Below are positions 15,301-28,628 of a stretch of 64,000 nt of DNA, piece after piece. Numbering within the stretch: the stretch's first letter is position 1; each line of letters opens with the position of its first letter. The position numbers and the translations under genes are program-made. The DNA is from Eudromia elegans (lineage: Eukaryota; Chordata; Aves; Tinamiformes; Tinamidae). The notes below the pieces were generated by a model that was given only the letters and a program-made list of their open reading frames with translations, searched no databases and was not told the origin of the DNA. The DNA lies in contig PTEX01000032.1 in NCBI GenBank assembly GCA_003342815.1, positions 4,833,329-4,897,328 of the forward strand, given 5' to 3'.

Positions 15301-18300
15301 TACTAACAAGTACTCCAGAACAACAAGCTTCTTCTCTTTTTGTTTTCAGAGTATCAAGGATAATGTATGCATATTTGTGGCACGTGTATGAAAACTTGCA
15401 TTTTGAAAACTTGCCATCCTTTTTAGCAAATACTAAAATTCCGCTGCACAACATGGATACTGTCTCATATGAATATAACAAATCTACCACCTCTGCTGAA
15501 TGGACCAGGCACCAGCAGGCTTGCCCCAAGTTGTTTTACCATATGCTTGTTCTGGAATTAACACTAACTAGATGTCAGACAACTGTGTAAGAGGTGATCA
15601 CACAAAGTCCTTTGCTCTTTGGCTTAGATAAATTATGCTTTCTCTTGGTTCTAAAACAGATTCTAATAGATTCTAATACAGAATTTGTTCAAACACAGAA
15701 ACATTCTGTTAGTTAGGGGAAAAAAAAAAACCTACAGGTAAACTGAAGACAATGAATTGCCTCCTCTTAAAACAATGCAATACAGTTCATTCTTATAAAA
15801 AATTCAGATAAGAAGGTACCCTGAGATATCACCTAGGCCAAATTCCCGCTGAAAGCAGAGCTAACTTTGTAAATGGGGTATCTCAGGGCCTTCTCCTGCC
15901 AAGATTCGAATAACTGTAATCACAGAGACTGGCAACCTGTTGCAGGCATCGGCCACCCTCAAGGTAAAACCCTTTTCCTGATATCCCACCTGAATTTTCC
16001 TGGCCACACTGGCATCTGTGGCCTCTCAAACCTTTCTGCAGAGCATTTTCAGAGACCTGGCTCTGTCTCCTCTAGACTGACTCCCTATGCAGCTGGAGGG
16101 CACCAGTAAAGAGTCCTCCTCTTCACCCTCCTCTCCCAAGGCTGACTGAATGCAGCTCAGCCCAACTCCAGTGTGAGTCACGCCAACTTCATCATCTCAC
16201 TTCTTCCCCCTTAGTACATTGCTCCCTACCATGCCCTCCAATAATTAACAAATCTTTCAACTTACCACTTTCAAATAGAACTTAATTGCCAGCAATGCTT
16301 CAGGCAACTTCTTACATCACTTTCAATTTATGTCTCCCTGGGCCATTTCAGTCCCTAGTCTACGGACAAACACTGTACAGGAGAATTTTCTATTTTCAGA
16401 GTATCTCTGTTTAAGATCCAGTGAGGCTCAAAACTGCTGCAGATGAGTTACTGCCTCTCAGTAAAACTGTCTATCCACGAGACATGTTTTATCAGAAGGG
16501 GTATTTACTACAGGAAACATGTCAGTTCATCAACATGCAGAGTTGACTCCCTCAGCTGCGGTATGTTTGGGGAAACTTACTTAATCACAGGGCCTCAGTA
16601 AGCAAACGCATTACGCGCCAGAACAAGGAAATTATCTTCCAATTATTACTCTACAATAATGCAAATTACCTTCAGTAAAATTTAGCTTTCTTACAGGGTG
16701 CTAAATCCAAATACAGGGGCAGGAGCAAAAGGAATCTTTGCAGCTGCAGTTTTAAAACTCCTCAGAAAGCAAATGCAGCAGAACTTGGGAAAGAATGTGT
16801 TGGTCTCAAGTTGGTAGTAAAGAGAAAAAATGTGATAGTAGTAAATACAAATTTAAATCTGATCTTTAAAAAATGAATGTTCTCATTAAATAATGTAACT
16901 TTACATTTATTTAAAGTTGATACTAAAAGTGTATGCTTACAAGTGCCATCTGAGGGTGCAAAAATGTACCTAGGCCCCATCTACTATCTCCATAACCATA
17001 CTGCTTTTTTATTTGTTTTGTGTGCAGCATTACAAGTTAGGTGGAAGTACTGGAGTGAACAATTAAATTCAAATACAGAAAGTAGAGGGAAAAAGTGACA
17101 GAAATAAACAAACAGGATTAGTAATTTCCTTCTCTCAGTAATCAAAATTGCAAATAAATTTCATTTTTTCTAATTAAAAATTTTCCTAAAAGTATTCATA
17201 ATGTGCACATAATGTGAAAATTACCCTTTCTTTTCAAGTTCTCTAAAAACAATCTTTGTAATCAAGCAGTTTCCTGTTTTTCAAAATTATTGTTATTATT
17301 TCCTAGACTCATATTCCTTAAAACCAGCTTCTGCTAAATATTAACTGGACAGATAAAAAGAGTAACAAAGCTTTGAAAGGCCATAGAGCGAAGTTACACT
17401 GTCAGGAATTGCAGACTACGACTATAATTCTCTCCACTTATAATAGCATCCTGTTTTCTAGAAATCATAATCTGCAAATTAAGTTCAAATGTATGTTTCC
17501 ATATTATTGTAAGACAAATTATCAGACTACAGATTTTTTTTTCATGTATATTTAACATCTTACGGACATTTTAACTTCTAGACTATAAAATGGTATCAAA
17601 GTCTTAGAAGTTTACTCTAGTAATATGTTAACTGAAGTATAGACGAAAATCTTTTGCACACCTGATGACTGACAAAATCCTACACCCGCAGGCAGCACTA
17701 AGTTCTCAGTCACTGGCATAATTTTCTGCTCATCACTGCTTCCATCACCCGTTGAATTCTGATCATCGTTTTCTTCCTTATCAGATGAGGAGGAGGAGGA
17801 GGAAGTAACAACCTTCTGTTTTTTTGACACTCTCTTCTTCTCTTTTAAATTACTCTTTTTACTTTCTCTTGTTGCCCCTCTTTTAATCTTTTTTTTATTG
17901 TCTTCATAAGACTCTTCATCAGAGGAGGATGAGTCAGTTTGTTTTTTCTTAGGCATTTTCTTTTTGTGACTTAATCTCTTTTTTTCCTTAGTTTCAGACC
18001 GTTTTTTACTCTGCACAGCATCTTCAGAAGAAGTCTCCTCTTTTAGAGGAGACTTCTCAGCATCAGAAGATAAATCAATATGGACTCTTTTAGATATTCT
18101 CTCTCTCAAACTCCTCCTTTTCTTTTCTTTAACCACACTTTCATTCTTAGTTTTATCATTTTCAGAAGAATTGCAACTTCCTTTCTCTGGGGACAACTTT
18201 TCAACATCAGAAGAAGAATCATCATCATCATCACCCTCTTTCTTGTAACTTTTTAAGTTTTCAGATTTCTTCTCTTTGCTTTCAGCTTTTTTATTCTTCA

Positions 18301-21300
18301 ATTTTTCCTTTGAAGACTCCAAACTGTGTTCTTTCTTTGCAGATTTCTCTGTACCCTCTGAAGCATCATCTTCCTGTGCCTTTTTCTTCTTCAAATCCTT
18401 GCTTTTCTTAGCTTCAGTCAGCTTTACACCTTTAGAAGGATGGCTCTCCTCCTTCTCTGGTAAAGGCTTTTCAGCATCAGAAGACTCATCCAGTTTTCCC
18501 TTTACATTTTTTTCTTGCAAGTCTCTGTTTATCCTTTCCTTAACAGATGACCTCTTACTATTCTTTTTATCTTCAGAAGAATGACTAGACTCCTCCTTCT
18601 CCTTAGACAACTTTTCAGCATCATCATCTTCAGAAGATTTACCTCTTTCTTTCTTCAAGTTTATCTTTCTCTTACTAATTACTTTTTTTCTCTCTTCTTC
18701 TTCAGAAGAATCATAACTATCATCTTTTCTTGAGTATCTTTTCTTGGCCTTTTTCGCAGACTCAATATTACTCAAAGTCTTAATTTCTTTTTCTAACTCA
18801 GAATCATAATTTGAAGAATCTGAATAATTTTGTCGTTTCTTTTTGGCAGAAGCAGAGCTTTTAGTTGATCTGCCTCTTTTAGCATCTAAGTCTGAACCAG
18901 AAGTGGAACTTTTTCTTTTTCGTTTCCCATTTTCATCCTTTACTGGATTTAAAGTCTTATTAACATTTGCTGGTGTTTCCGTGCTGCTATCAATATCCGA
19001 AGAACTGTGACTCATCATAGCTACCTCTTTAAGAACAGCTGGCATCTCCTCGGAATCTGAGCTCTCATCTAATACATCTGTTGCTTTCGATTTAGAAAGC
19101 TTATTAGGACTAGGACTATCAATCGTACTGTCAGAAGAATTTCTTTTATCTTTTTTCCCCCTTGGTTGTTTTGATGATTTCCTCTTACGTTTTTCATTAC
19201 ACGTGTCATTGCTGTCTTCTTCTGAATTGGATGTTAAAGGATTAACGTCTGTCTGGCGCCTCAAAGGGGTGGTCTTAACGCGTGGGGATCTCCTGAGATC
19301 AGATTCTTCTGCAGGTGAGGCGGTTTCTTTTTCTGTGGAACTTTCACTGGCAGTAGCATTGTGATTTTGTTTTCCAGGATCACAGTTTTCAGCTCTAGAT
19401 ATTACATGAGTATCCTTATCCGCTTTTTCTGGGTGGCTGACTTGATCTTCAGCTTTAACTGTAGACTCGGAAAGAGAAACAGGAGTCAATTTTACAATCA
19501 ATTCCTTTGTTCCTTTAGCTGATGCTTTTAACTTAGCTCCACCTTTGGTATCTTTCAAAGTAGCATTCAATTTTACGCTTGAATTTACAGTCTCTTGATC
19601 TGTCGCTGTATTTCCACTGCCTTGCTCATCTGATGCAGTTTGAATTTCCATAGCAGATTCTAGAGTCTCAAAAATATCTTCAGGAACTGATGAGGGAACA
19701 GATACTATATCCATGTCTAAAGCTTCTGTACTCGGTTCATACTGAGGTTCTTCACTCGTGCCGGACTTTTTATCTTCACCGGTAGCACGCTTGTTATCTG
19801 CTCGTTCCCTTGTTGGAACACTTTGATCCATGGGCTCATTGTCAGGCTGTTCTGACACAACTTTTTTCTCTGCCTTTGCAATGCCCTCCTCTTTTAGTTC
19901 TGCACGTTCCTTTCCTTCATCTTTTTTCACCTCATTTTTTTCAGATTTAAGTTCATTTTTTTTCTCTTTGGTATTTTTCTCTTTGATTTTAACATCCAAA
20001 GCTTGAATCTCCAGGTTCAGACCTTCTTCTAGTGCCAGGTGAGCTTTTTTGATGTCACCCAACACAGATTTAAAGGCTTTCAGTTGACGAAGCTGCACTG
20101 TTGGGCTTACGTCTAAATTTTCTGCAGCCTTTTTCAAAAAGCTTACAAAGCTAGCATTCATATTTGCTGTGGTCTCAACCAACTTTTTTGTTTTTTTAAG
20201 CATGTCTTTTGGCACCATTAGTGCTTTATAAGAATATGTTAATGAACCAGAATATGATTCATCTATTTTTTTTTCTTCACCATTACAGTTTGAACTATTT
20301 CTCTTTGGAGAAAACTTGAGTGTATGGTCATACATTTTACTTTTTTCACTTTCAACTCTGATCTTTTTTTTGTTTTGTTGCAGCAACTGTTCTAAATTTT
20401 CAAAGACGCTGTCACATGCAGTGACCAAGTCCAACAAAGGTTCTGGATGGCAAATATAGCAGTGCCACTGGCTATTTTCATCCAGTATGGTTGAAAGCTC
20501 TTTTCGGCCCAGGTTGCGCAAAATGCACTTTTTACAGAAGGCGTTATGGCAGAAGTCACAGCAAATTAAATTTCCACCTTCAGCACACCATCTGAAATAA
20601 GACAGAAATATAAAATTATCTCCATATAAATGAGGTGAAAAAATTGAGATATTTATACATTTTCAACTGTTCAACATGAAGAATCTGCATTTTAACAATT
20701 AAGACTGTAAGAAGAAATCCATTAAATAAAACATTATTAAAAGCATAACTGAAAAGTACCCAAGAATGAAAAAATTACATAATTGAGCATTTCTTGGTAA
20801 GAAATGATTGTTGGCTAGGCTCTTACACACTAGTCTTTATTCATTAATAATTTAATTATTGCTAGGGAGAAAAAAAAAAGAATTACTGCAAGGGTTAATA
20901 TAGACTTTAGATACTTACCTACACTGTTCATCCATTCCATCTGAATCACGACTAATGTCATCACTCATGTAATATTTGTAGCAAGTCTGTAAATAAAGCA
21001 ACAAAACTCTTCATAAAAATTTCTACATGTATTAGAAATGGACTATTGTAAACAGCAACTGAAAAGTTTTCAGCATTCTGATCACTTTTTGCTCATCATG
21101 AATCTAAAAACCATTACCTATAGATATATAATCCATGACTTATTTAGATCACTCTAAATTGACTTGAAAATGAAACAATAGGCTTTAATCTGATGGTGAT
21201 ATATTTTTACACTTCAGAACATCCAGAGTGAATGTTTCTTTTCACATCCCTTATTTCTACTTTCTAGGAAAATCCAGGCAATATTACAGTTATAAAAAAG

Positions 21301-24300
21301 GAAAACTATGTACCTTCACTGACACAGTATCACATAAATTATCATTTTAGCTGTATGTTTTATATGTTAGCAATTGATCCCATAAGATTTTAATACTTCT
21401 GGCATCTATCCTGATTTTAATCACCGAAGTTTCAATTCCCAGGTGCAGAGCCAGCAGTTTCACTGAAAAATGGGTAACATGATAAGAAAAAGAACACATG
21501 CTAGTTGAGGAATAGCAGTGGCTTCGATTGCTGAATTCTTTAAACCAAATTTTTAAAGTTTTTTTTTTTCAGCTGTTGATAAAGAAATTTCTCAAAGTTC
21601 TACTTGAATAAGGATTAAAATACATAAAAAAACCCTTCAGATTGTCAATAGAACATTCAGAGTCAAGGAAAAGAAGCTTCTTCAGAGACAGAAATGTCTG
21701 GAACTGTTTACACAAGTAGGAGAAAAATAAGAGAAATATGCAGAAAAAAATAATGGAAGAAAAGAGTATGCAGGTCAGGAACATCTACTCTCCTTTCAAA
21801 CATTATCAGAAGGCCACGTTCAATTAAACCAAAAATATAAGAAACAGCAAATGCTACAATTATCTAGCAGAGTTCACAGCCAAAATATACTACAGAACCC
21901 AAAAGTTTAACTAGTTTCAAAAATGAATTGGATACCTGCATGTACTAAAAGAACACAGTGTTATATGCTAAGGCCCTTAAAGCGCTAGAAACAATTTTAT
22001 CATGAGCTGATTTTTCTAAAGCTTACATAGTATGTTTCATAAAAGAATCAAGTCAAAATAAGCAAAAGAACTAAGTCAGAACATTCCATTAGATGGGCAT
22101 GTCTGATTCAGCAGGTCACCTAAATATGCAACATTAATTGGGCTTTGGGAGGCAAGGGGAGTGAGTGAAGAAAAGCGGAATGCTAAATGCTTAGTGCATC
22201 ACACATTTATACACCTCTTCAGGAATTTGAAGAGGCTGCCACAGCTGCAGAGAGGGCTATTTCCTTCCTTAGCTGTTCCACATCTCCTTCACTGCAGACA
22301 ATAAAGGCCCAACTGAAGCCACTGTGGACTGTGTGGTGTCAAACTCAGATGTTCATTTCAGGTCAAAACCAGGCCATCATTACAGAGGCTGTCATACATT
22401 AAAACAGTGCAGCAGCTGTATGCAGGTGAAACTGAGAAAGTGAAACGGAGAAGACTCTGAAGCCACCTATAAGCCACCTATTCTTCATTGTGACATCCAA
22501 AATTTGAATTTGTTGTTGTAATGCAAGTAGGCAGAACCATTTTATACAAATTCATTTAACAGAGAAAGATCATTAAGCTTAGTCTTAATACTCTAAAAAC
22601 AATTTAAAAGAAATCAGAATGGACAACTGAGGTGTACAAAAGTGGGCACATAAACTTTCTAAGTTTTTTTCTTTTTTTAAAAGCCTTTACATTTTTTCTG
22701 CTATTAATTTTCTTAACTACAACAAAGTGCTGGAAAAGTTCTTGCTTAAAGAACTAGTCCCACAATAAAAGCTCACCCATATCCACTACCATGACATTAC
22801 AAACAAAAACAGAAACACATACAATACAAAGTGTAGAACTGTTTACCACATACCTTACAAATAAGAACTTTCAGCGTAGGATGTCTGTAAATCGAATCCT
22901 TTTGAAAATGGTTCACCTGTTGCCCACAAGCTGTACAGCTTACAATTCCATGCAGTCCTTCCTCTATAGAAAGGATTATAAAACATACATTATTATTTTT
23001 TAATTTTCAAAGAAATCTATATATAACTACTTCATTTTATTACATTACATTTTGGCTTGTAAGGCTTTTCCATGTGCTTTTACTTTTCACCACCCAGCAA
23101 TGACCCTTTCTTTAACCACTCATCATTCAAAGACTGGAAGAATTTTCCTTCAATTTTTGTACTCCACTAGGGAACAAGCTAAAATTTTATTCCTTTGAGA
23201 GATCTATAATCCTGAACTAACTAGACTCTTCCTGAAGACACATCTGAACACAGTTTTGCAGAGCACTCAGATGCCGTATCTATATTAATACTCCAGTCAA
23301 AAAAGCATTGCTTTGACGTCAGGCCTCCAACCCACTCCAGGAGGTGAGCTTGGGGTTGGAAAGCTTGCTATCTGCCACAATGTTTAACTCATTCTTTCAT
23401 AGTATATGACTCTTCTCCTTTCATCAGCAGCAACACTTCCAAGAAAATAAAGACAAATATCTGAGATTATCATCTCAAATTAAATTTGGGATCAAGCAGA
23501 CAGAGTTTGATCTGAGATCACTGGACTGCTACTCATCCTTTGCTTTTATGTGCAGTACAATAAGAAAAATAATGTGGCAGGGTAAGGGCTTGAGTATAGG
23601 TGACATAAAACAACAGAACATATCAAACCACAACACACACACAAGCATCAACATCACGTTATGAAACTAAATGAACTTCCTCAAAACACGATGACTTTTC
23701 TATTAGCAAGGACTTACAGTTTTGCTACTGAAGCATAAATCTCAAGAGATTACTATTACTCAAGAGACTAAAAGAGTTCAGAGACCCACAAACAGCCTCT
23801 TAACACTCCAAAAACACACTTAAACACTTCTGTTCCCTATGCTGCTGAATAAACTCATCTATACTTTATCAACAGGAAAAGACTGGCTTTTCCTCCCATA
23901 CCAACCACTGCAGAAGTCTAGACAGATTCTTTCAAGAATTAAAAAGAAAGAATCACAGCTACCTGCAACTTTGAGGGAAAGTACTACCTCCTACTTCCTA
24001 AACCCTACTCCTTTTTCTCAAAAGTAGACAGGAAGGTAACATATATACAGGTTATCTTTAAAAACAGTTCCAACAAAAAAATTCTGTGATGACAGACAGA
24101 GCTGAGATTGTCCTGTGGAAAGGGATGGACTAGACAAGTTCTTGATATTCCTTCCAAAACCATTATCCTTTGTGAGGCACCAGGACATGAGTTACCTGTT
24201 CAGATACACAAAGAAGAGGCCCCACATTCCCTAGAATTGAGGGGAGAAAATGAAGCTGGTAGGGAAGATAACACAAATTGTCCTGGACATGCACACAGTG

Positions 24301-27075
24301 CCCATGAAACTTAAGTAGAATAGTCTTAGTTAAAGCTGTTTTCCAGATTTCAGCTGGAACTGTGGCAGAATTATTTGTTCTCAACAGATATTGAAAAAAA
24401 AGATTCTTATATGATAAACAGTGTCTTACAATAACATAACTAACTTAAAGATGGGTAATTTATAGAAAATGCCAATGATCAAAACACAATTAACATACAT
24501 GAACTCATATATGTATGCACAAGCATATTTCCTCTCAGTCATGTTCTATTGCTCTTCAACCACAGATGGAGAAATAGCACATACAAAACTGTAATAGCAC
24601 ATTAATATAAAATAAGTCTGTCAAAGGATACAAGGGAAGAAAGAACAGTGAGTACAAGAACTTGTTCATCTGAATATGCTAGATACTGTTGGTGGTATGT
24701 GAACTCAGATATTCCTAGCAGCACTAGAAAAGATCTGTCTTCTTATTGGGTGGTTTATACACGCCTCTGTTTTCTTTTTTGGGAAAAAAAAGTACTACCT
24801 AAATTCTCCTCAGTATTACCAGAGGGAACAGTTACCTAGCTGGCAAAACGATAAACAATGGAAGGTGCCCATTGGCTGATTTCCCAACAATTAACAAAAT
24901 TTTTCAGTTTCGTTGGGGAGTTTTAGCTTTCTTGTCAACTCACTGACTGATGGCAAGTTCACATATGTCCCTGCTAAAATTCAAGTGTTTTCTTTAAGAG
25001 TTAGCAAATGTTCCAGTATTAGCAGTTTTTCAGTATAATTCCCTAAAAAACAAATCTGTGAAACACCTCTATGAAATTAACTATTCTAAATACAAAGCGA
25101 GGAGGGTTCATATGGAGTACTTAATGTTCCATTGCATAGCTACCAAAAATCAGAAGTTAATGAGAACTAATCTTAGCTTTCATTGCTGCATTCCTGCGGC
25201 AGCAATGGAGGCTAATCTGAGTGAACTAGAACCCTTAGTGAACAAACAGCAAGAAGAGTGGAGGTATTTTTTCATAATTCATCAGAAATACGAACAATTT
25301 TTTAGATGTACCAAATGTGGTCAAAAGCAGCAATTTAAACCCACTTTAATGAATGTTTTAAATTGTATTTACCTCCACGCTTTTTGGGAGCTTCAGGTTT
25401 CATTTTAACGGTATTTCTGCTTCTAAATTCAGGCCCTTTAAAATCATCTTTGTCTTCATTCAGCACTGGCTCAGGCTGTACAACGACTGTACCTAGAATA
25501 ATTTCATTTAAAAATTGGAAATCATTACACATCCCAATGAAGTGCAAGAGTCCTGTTTAAACAAAAGCCAACACAGTATTAAAAAAAAAAAAAGTAACCT
25601 GTTGACTCAAACTCAGGTGTTCGTAGGACAAAACGCAAACACCACACACTTCAAACTGATTTCCACCTGGCTGCTGTAGAACAGAAGCCAAAGACTGACT
25701 GGGTTATGAGGAGCAATTTCTGCTCTCTATATTGAGAACTGGTCCATGCATAACAGGACTGTCCCACTGCTGGGAATCTGCAGTGCTCTGCTGCAACTAA
25801 CGGACTTACTTATGGGTACTTCAATCTATCAAAAACCTTAGAAGAAATCACTCCTCCCTCTCTCTTTTCCCCCTTCTACCCAATCTTCTTCACCTCAATT
25901 TATTTCAGTAATAAATGAAAATACAACAGAATAAAACCTCTTCCAAAACTCACATTTCCAGTTACAAAAAACAGCATGAATTGGAATTACATAAATTGTG
26001 AATATCTTTCACAATTAGAGGTCAGTTTTATTACTTTCCTTGTGAGGACTGTAGCAGCAGTTCCTCCAGATCTTTCTACCACTTTTTCAAAAAGAAAAAA
26101 TGGAAGAAATTAACCAAGCTCACTCTACAGTTATAAACTGCAGGATACAGGTTTACAGCGTGAACTTTTTAAAAACTGTGCTTAAAAATAAATTCAGTAA
26201 TGACATTTCTCCTGCCTCTCCTCCCTGCCAAGATTTAGTTTTGCTTTTAGTAATTTGTTTTTTGAACAGCCTCCACATACAGAAGAGTAAAATTAAATAA
26301 AACACAAATAAATAAGATTTGGAAGCGACATAGGAATTTTGAGACTTTTACATAACACTAGAATTAAAGTATTTTCCTTGTTTCATGTAGATATTACTTC
26401 TGAAAAAATACAGATGCCAATATACATATGAAATTCAGACACATATCCTGGTAAACCTAGACGTTAAAGTATACTGGGTCCAACTTAAAGGTACTTTAAT
26501 ATATGTTTTTCTCTTAATTGTGTGTGCACCTGTGTGTGCTTCTATATAAAAGGCAAGAGAATCCAATATAGGCATTTTACTAATACATGTGCATTCTAGT
26601 CAATTAATTCTGCTGCATCATAATATTGGCTAATTTGCTGAATTCAGAAACAAAGACAGACATAAACTACCTTTAGGCAAACTTTTCATATCAACATCAT
26701 TTTCTGAGTTTTCGTTTGAAATATCTTCATTTACAGTTTCATCTAAGATTTGTTCATCATCTGATCCGACATATTTTGTTACAACTGTAGGTTTCCTGCA
26801 TAGACAGAAAAATATCATGACATATATACTGCAATACGAGTCAGCCTGGTGCTTTGTAGGCAAAACATCATGCTAATTGCAGAAATTGCTCTTTTTTTAA
26901 TATTCTCTTTAATTAATTCAGTGCAATCATCTGAGTTATTAAAAATAAATAAGTTGTAATCTTTTTGTAAGAACTGTGCTTTTGGAAGAAGCCTATATAT
27001 AGAATAAGAGTGAAGTAGCAATTGTATAAATACCTTTGTCCAGTTAGGAGATGGAGACTAATCTTACTGTCTTTG

Positions 27076-27107
<32 letters not shown>

Positions 27108-28593
27108 ATCAAGCCTTGACAATGAAGGTGGTTTGAATTTTATACACTTCATTATAGAACTCTAACTCAATGGATTTATATCAATTTACATTAGAAGTAT
27201 CTGGCATGAAATGCATGAATTCATGCTTTAGTTTCAGTTAACAATAGAAGTTATTTTTTCCTTTTGATTTTCTGAACCAACCTTTTTGAACGTGACGATC
27301 CTAAGGTTTTGTTTCTTTCTGAAGAACTATTGCCCTAAAACAAACAAAAAAAAGGGTTTTTTTTTCCACCAAAATAAATTCTTACATTAGTTTATAAAGA
27401 CAAAAAAGCTCAGAAGTCACCAGATTTCCTCAAGCCAGTTGAATTCAACTACTAGAATTAGTTAAAATATGACATTTTAGGTAAGTAGTAAGACTTCAGG
27501 AAGTCACAACTATGCTGAAAGTGTTACTAAAACAAGAAGTCAATCATTTTAAACCTCTGTATATACCTCACAAAAATGAAATCGGCCTGGAATTGAGGAA
27601 TTTCTCCTTCCAGTTATCAACTTCCACTGCTGCAGAAAGAACTATCAGCTTTCTGAAGTACGCACTGAGCACACAGTCTGAGGTCTCCCAGTCTGTGTGT
27701 TTTTATCGCAACATTAATTGGCAGAATTAGCAGATAGAAGAGTGGGAAAAGCCACAATACAAGGTTAAAGCCACGCTTAATATATACATCCACCTGCCTC
27801 CACATTGCTCCATATTTTTTCATATTTCATTTTTGTACAAGTCATCGGGACTTCATGCTAGCGTACCTCAAGCAGCTCACTAAATATTTTCCACATTACA
27901 TGAAAGAAATTACTATTCCTCTTGACATATGGACATAGAGGGTAATACAAGGCTAGTTCTTCGAGGGCCATGGCTGCACAAGTGACGTAGTGTGTATTCA
28001 CATCACAAGGCAGAAGAATTACCAGCTGGATGGAAACTCTTGGTGTCTGCCTCATGCCACAAACGGCTATCTTTTCACAAAAGCATATTTTTAAGAGGTT
28101 TTCACACGCATGTGGTAACCAGGTTTGGACAACATCAAAAAATACCTGAATTTACTTCAATAAAGGTAATTTAAGATAGGACATGGCACTTGTACTTTTT
28201 GGATGTACAAAGCATCAATCACAATGTTTCCAACTGGATAGAGATCTTGATATACCAGACAAAAAATGTCTTTGATAAATACAGCATAATTTTACTGAAG
28301 TTTAACAACATTTCCATTTCTGCATCATTTTAGTGGAGGAAAGAAAAAAAAACAGGTATTTGCCTGAAAGGACATTTTAGAACCTACTGTTACTTGGGTA
28401 GCAGGGCATAAGCACAAAAAAGAGCAAAAGTCCAACCCTTTAAAACTATAATAAATGCTTTAGGTATGTAAAATTGACTCTGTGAAGTATTTTGGACACA
28501 TTTTACCCAGGAATTTATTAAGCATCATTAGAAAAAACATGAAATTGTCCAGTAAATTAGCATGGTTCAGTAATGTACAAAAAAGGAGAGTGT

Positions 28594-28628
<35 letters not shown>

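Noticed and set aside
18276-18584. 102-codon plus-strand frame rich in Ser/Phe
   Set aside because: It is the antisense shadow of the Lys/Glu/Ser codons of ATRX exon 9.
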